From NCBI GenBank assembly GCA_016758905.1, contig JAEPQZ010000011.1:434001-498000 (forward strand): a stretch of DNA of 64,000 bases, given 5' to 3'. How positions within the stretch are numbered: position 1 is the stretch's first letter; every line of letters begins with the position of its first letter. The notes beneath the pieces were generated by a model. The model was given only the letters and a program-made list of their open reading frames with translations, was not told the DNA's origin and made no database searches. This document shows positions 62,437 to 64,000 of the stretch, piece by piece. The position numbers and the translations under genes were made by a program. This DNA comes from Umbelopsis isabellina (taxonomy: Eukaryota > Mucoromycota > Umbelopsidomycetes > Umbelopsidales > Umbelopsidaceae).

Positions 62437-63258
62437 ACTAGTTCACTAACAAACACCTCAAAATGAGATGATAAATAACTAAAGAAAAAAGTAAATGGGA
62501 GAAAATAAAATAAAAGTAAGACCAAGGACAGATAAGAATATCAAGAACTTGTTTTACTTTATTTTTCTTCGCTGCTACTTAAAAGGTACGTGGTACGTAA
62601 AAGATTTGTGGGACAATAGAGTAACTTTGTAGCTTCGAGGTGGGGTGTGTGGCTCACCTACCTTATACGCTAATCGGTGTAACCATCAGCTGATCCTCGG
62701 ATGGATTTGATGGAGATTTCTTCGTAAAACAATAGCAACGACATAGATGGAGTGATGTACAACTTACCGTGATGTTCAAAGGTAATTGCACAACCAAAGA
62801 ATTGAATATCTCTATCAAGATTATTGAAATTTCTGGCTACTCTTGAAATGCCGATTTAAATAGTCCGCAAGTTTTGAGTTGTAACAACACCTAAGAATAC
62901 GGCGAAAAAAAAACTCAGGGGAAAAAACTCTGCCTTGGGAACGGAGCGGCTGACCACATCTATTGCTGGTAATATTGTCCGGGGTAAAACGATGGATTAT
63001 CTCTATTGATCTACCTTCCGCGGTGTTAGAGACAATATCCTGCACAAGGATGTACGCACAGACAGTGCTTCTTACAATGTCTTCTTCCCTAGTCTTTAAC
63101 TTATTTCTTTTTAAGCATAATGCAATGGCTTTGAAATTTATTTATATTTGAGAACGTGTAAAATCTGGAGATTATTGTTGTGTGATGGCGGCCATTCTTT
63201 TTTGACAGATAAACATCACCATATAAATATGTTTTAATGTAGCACTCTATTTGGGACT
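62437..63258. other. Upstream flank of the RhoGEF gene, possible leader exon
   Basis: A donor-like GTAAGT (minus strand, just below 62767) matches in phase with an acceptor at the RhoGEF first exon, but the preceding frame has no ATG, so this is probably a 5'UTR exon. Nothing else is seen. Confidence 0.4.
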
Positions 63259-64000
63259 CTATTTGGTCCTAATTATTCCACGAACATCCCGCAAAAAGAC
63301 TAGCAGTGCTTCATGAAACACCGGGTTGTGGCGTGCGGCATCGGGTGTACCATGCGGGATAACGGCGTCTAATTTTTCAAAGGAGGCCAACAATCGGGCT
63401 TGGACCTCGCTGGGTTGCTGGCTAATAATTTGATTAACGAGTTGTAGATACGTTGACCGGCAAAAACAGATGAGAGGTAGTAGAGCGGCAGATGCGGCGT
63501 CCAATATTCTAGGATCAAATTCTTTGAAAAGTAGCAACTGTAGTTGCAAGTGTAGGAATTTTGCAAGGGAGGGCTTGAGAAAATCGATTGGAACTACATG
63601 AAATAGGCATGGGTCACTGGGTCCAGGCATGGATGCCATATGGGATACAAAAATCTTACCGTTATGCAAGGTTTGGGTATACGCCCACGACGCAAGTGGG
63701 GCTATTGCTTGGAATGATAAAACATTGACGTCCGTGATATCATGTCCAATACCATATTCCAAACTACCCAATAAGTTGTTGAGTAAGCTGGGCGGAATTC
63801 CACTTAATTTGTCCGGAAAGTATGAGACAAGATTGGAGATTAATTTGATATAATGCTGGCAAAGATCTGGGATCTGGAGGAAGGTAACATCCATTAGCAC
63901 AGCCCGATACATCGATCTTCCTGATAAGACATACCTTGAGCATTTCTAAATTGATGTTTGGAATAAGGATGTTGATTCCAAACAACACTACATCTGCAAT
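63259..64000 (-). CDS. XPO4: Exportin-4, C-terminal end (gene continues past the window)
   Basis: A karyopherin-beta nuclear export receptor; animal exportin-4 carries eIF5A, Smad3 and others. Three exons are inside the window, 63935-64000, 63660-63873 and 63259-63593, 204 residues, the C-terminal end. IADVVLFGINILIPNINLEML, LQLLLFKEFDPRILDAAS and LVNQIISQQPSEVQARL, with the final FLRDVRGIIRTK, fit the HEAT-like C-terminus of exportin-4. Intron 63594-63659 (66 nt, GTAAGA...TAG) is stopless and 3n, so reading through it gives a longer frame. Another exportin or importin-beta-like protein is the alternative; I compared to the animal protein from memory only. Confidence 0.68.

Noticed and set aside
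62821-63045. Minus-strand 74-codon frame upstream of the RhoGEF gene as an N-terminal exon
   Set aside because: Its frame does not connect to the RhoGEF frame, and the frame that does connect meets a stop before any ATG.

Overview
The window is gene-dense nuclear DNA of a fungus, most likely an early-diverging (Mucoromycota-type) lineage; that placement is inference. The evidence is many short introns (mostly 50-75 nt, donors near GTAAGT, CTAAC/CTAAT branch sites), AT-rich spacers, and fungal-type genes (HAP2-type NF-YA, SAC3, PEX10, FMC1, YTP1-like, ECL1-like) beside genes that yeasts lack but animals have (SETD4-like, PEHE-domain protein, kinesin-13 with an N-terminal SAM-like region, exportin-4). 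I saw no rRNA, no tRNA, no CRISPR and no recognisable intact transposon.

Left part (1-11.9 kb): the 3' part of MED12 (+), a small Cys-rich protein (-), a weak small-gene candidate, a mitochondrial DUF5321-like protein (+) and a 14-exon type II NADH dehydrogenase (-). From 11.9 to 15.2 kb is a gene-poor gap with a possible Pro-rich micropeptide gene and protein-like open frames without a clear start. Next come SETD4-like (-) and the PEHE protein (+) from a 197-bp shared promoter, then a long minus-strand run: YTP1-like, kinesin-13, HPPD, MED18, SAC3 and HAP2.

Middle (34.2-46.4 kb): HAP2 diverges from syntaxin TLG2; a GH27 alpha-galactosidase-like gene diverges from the 19-exon ARF-GEF GEA/GBF1; PEX10 diverges from FMC1 over 153 bp. 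Right part (46.6-64 kb): a DDHD phospholipase, PPIL2-type cyclophilin, choline/ethanolamine kinase and DHHC palmitoyltransferase, all minus; a gap with a candidate two-exon gene; then ECL1-like, a DH-PH RhoGEF and the 3' end of exportin-4.

Functionally the window is mostly housekeeping: Mediator (MED12, MED18), mRNA export (SAC3), chromatin (SETD4, PEHE), CCAAT-factor (HAP2), vesicle traffic (TLG2, GEA), lipids (DDHD lipase, choline kinase) and organelle biogenesis (PEX10, FMC1, NDH2). The most distinctive signal is a set of ultra-short exons of 11, 12 and 15 nt (plus one of 24 nt), each carrying codons of a conserved motif. All exon models come from reading frames, splice signals and family motifs by eye; none was checked by alignment or RNA data.
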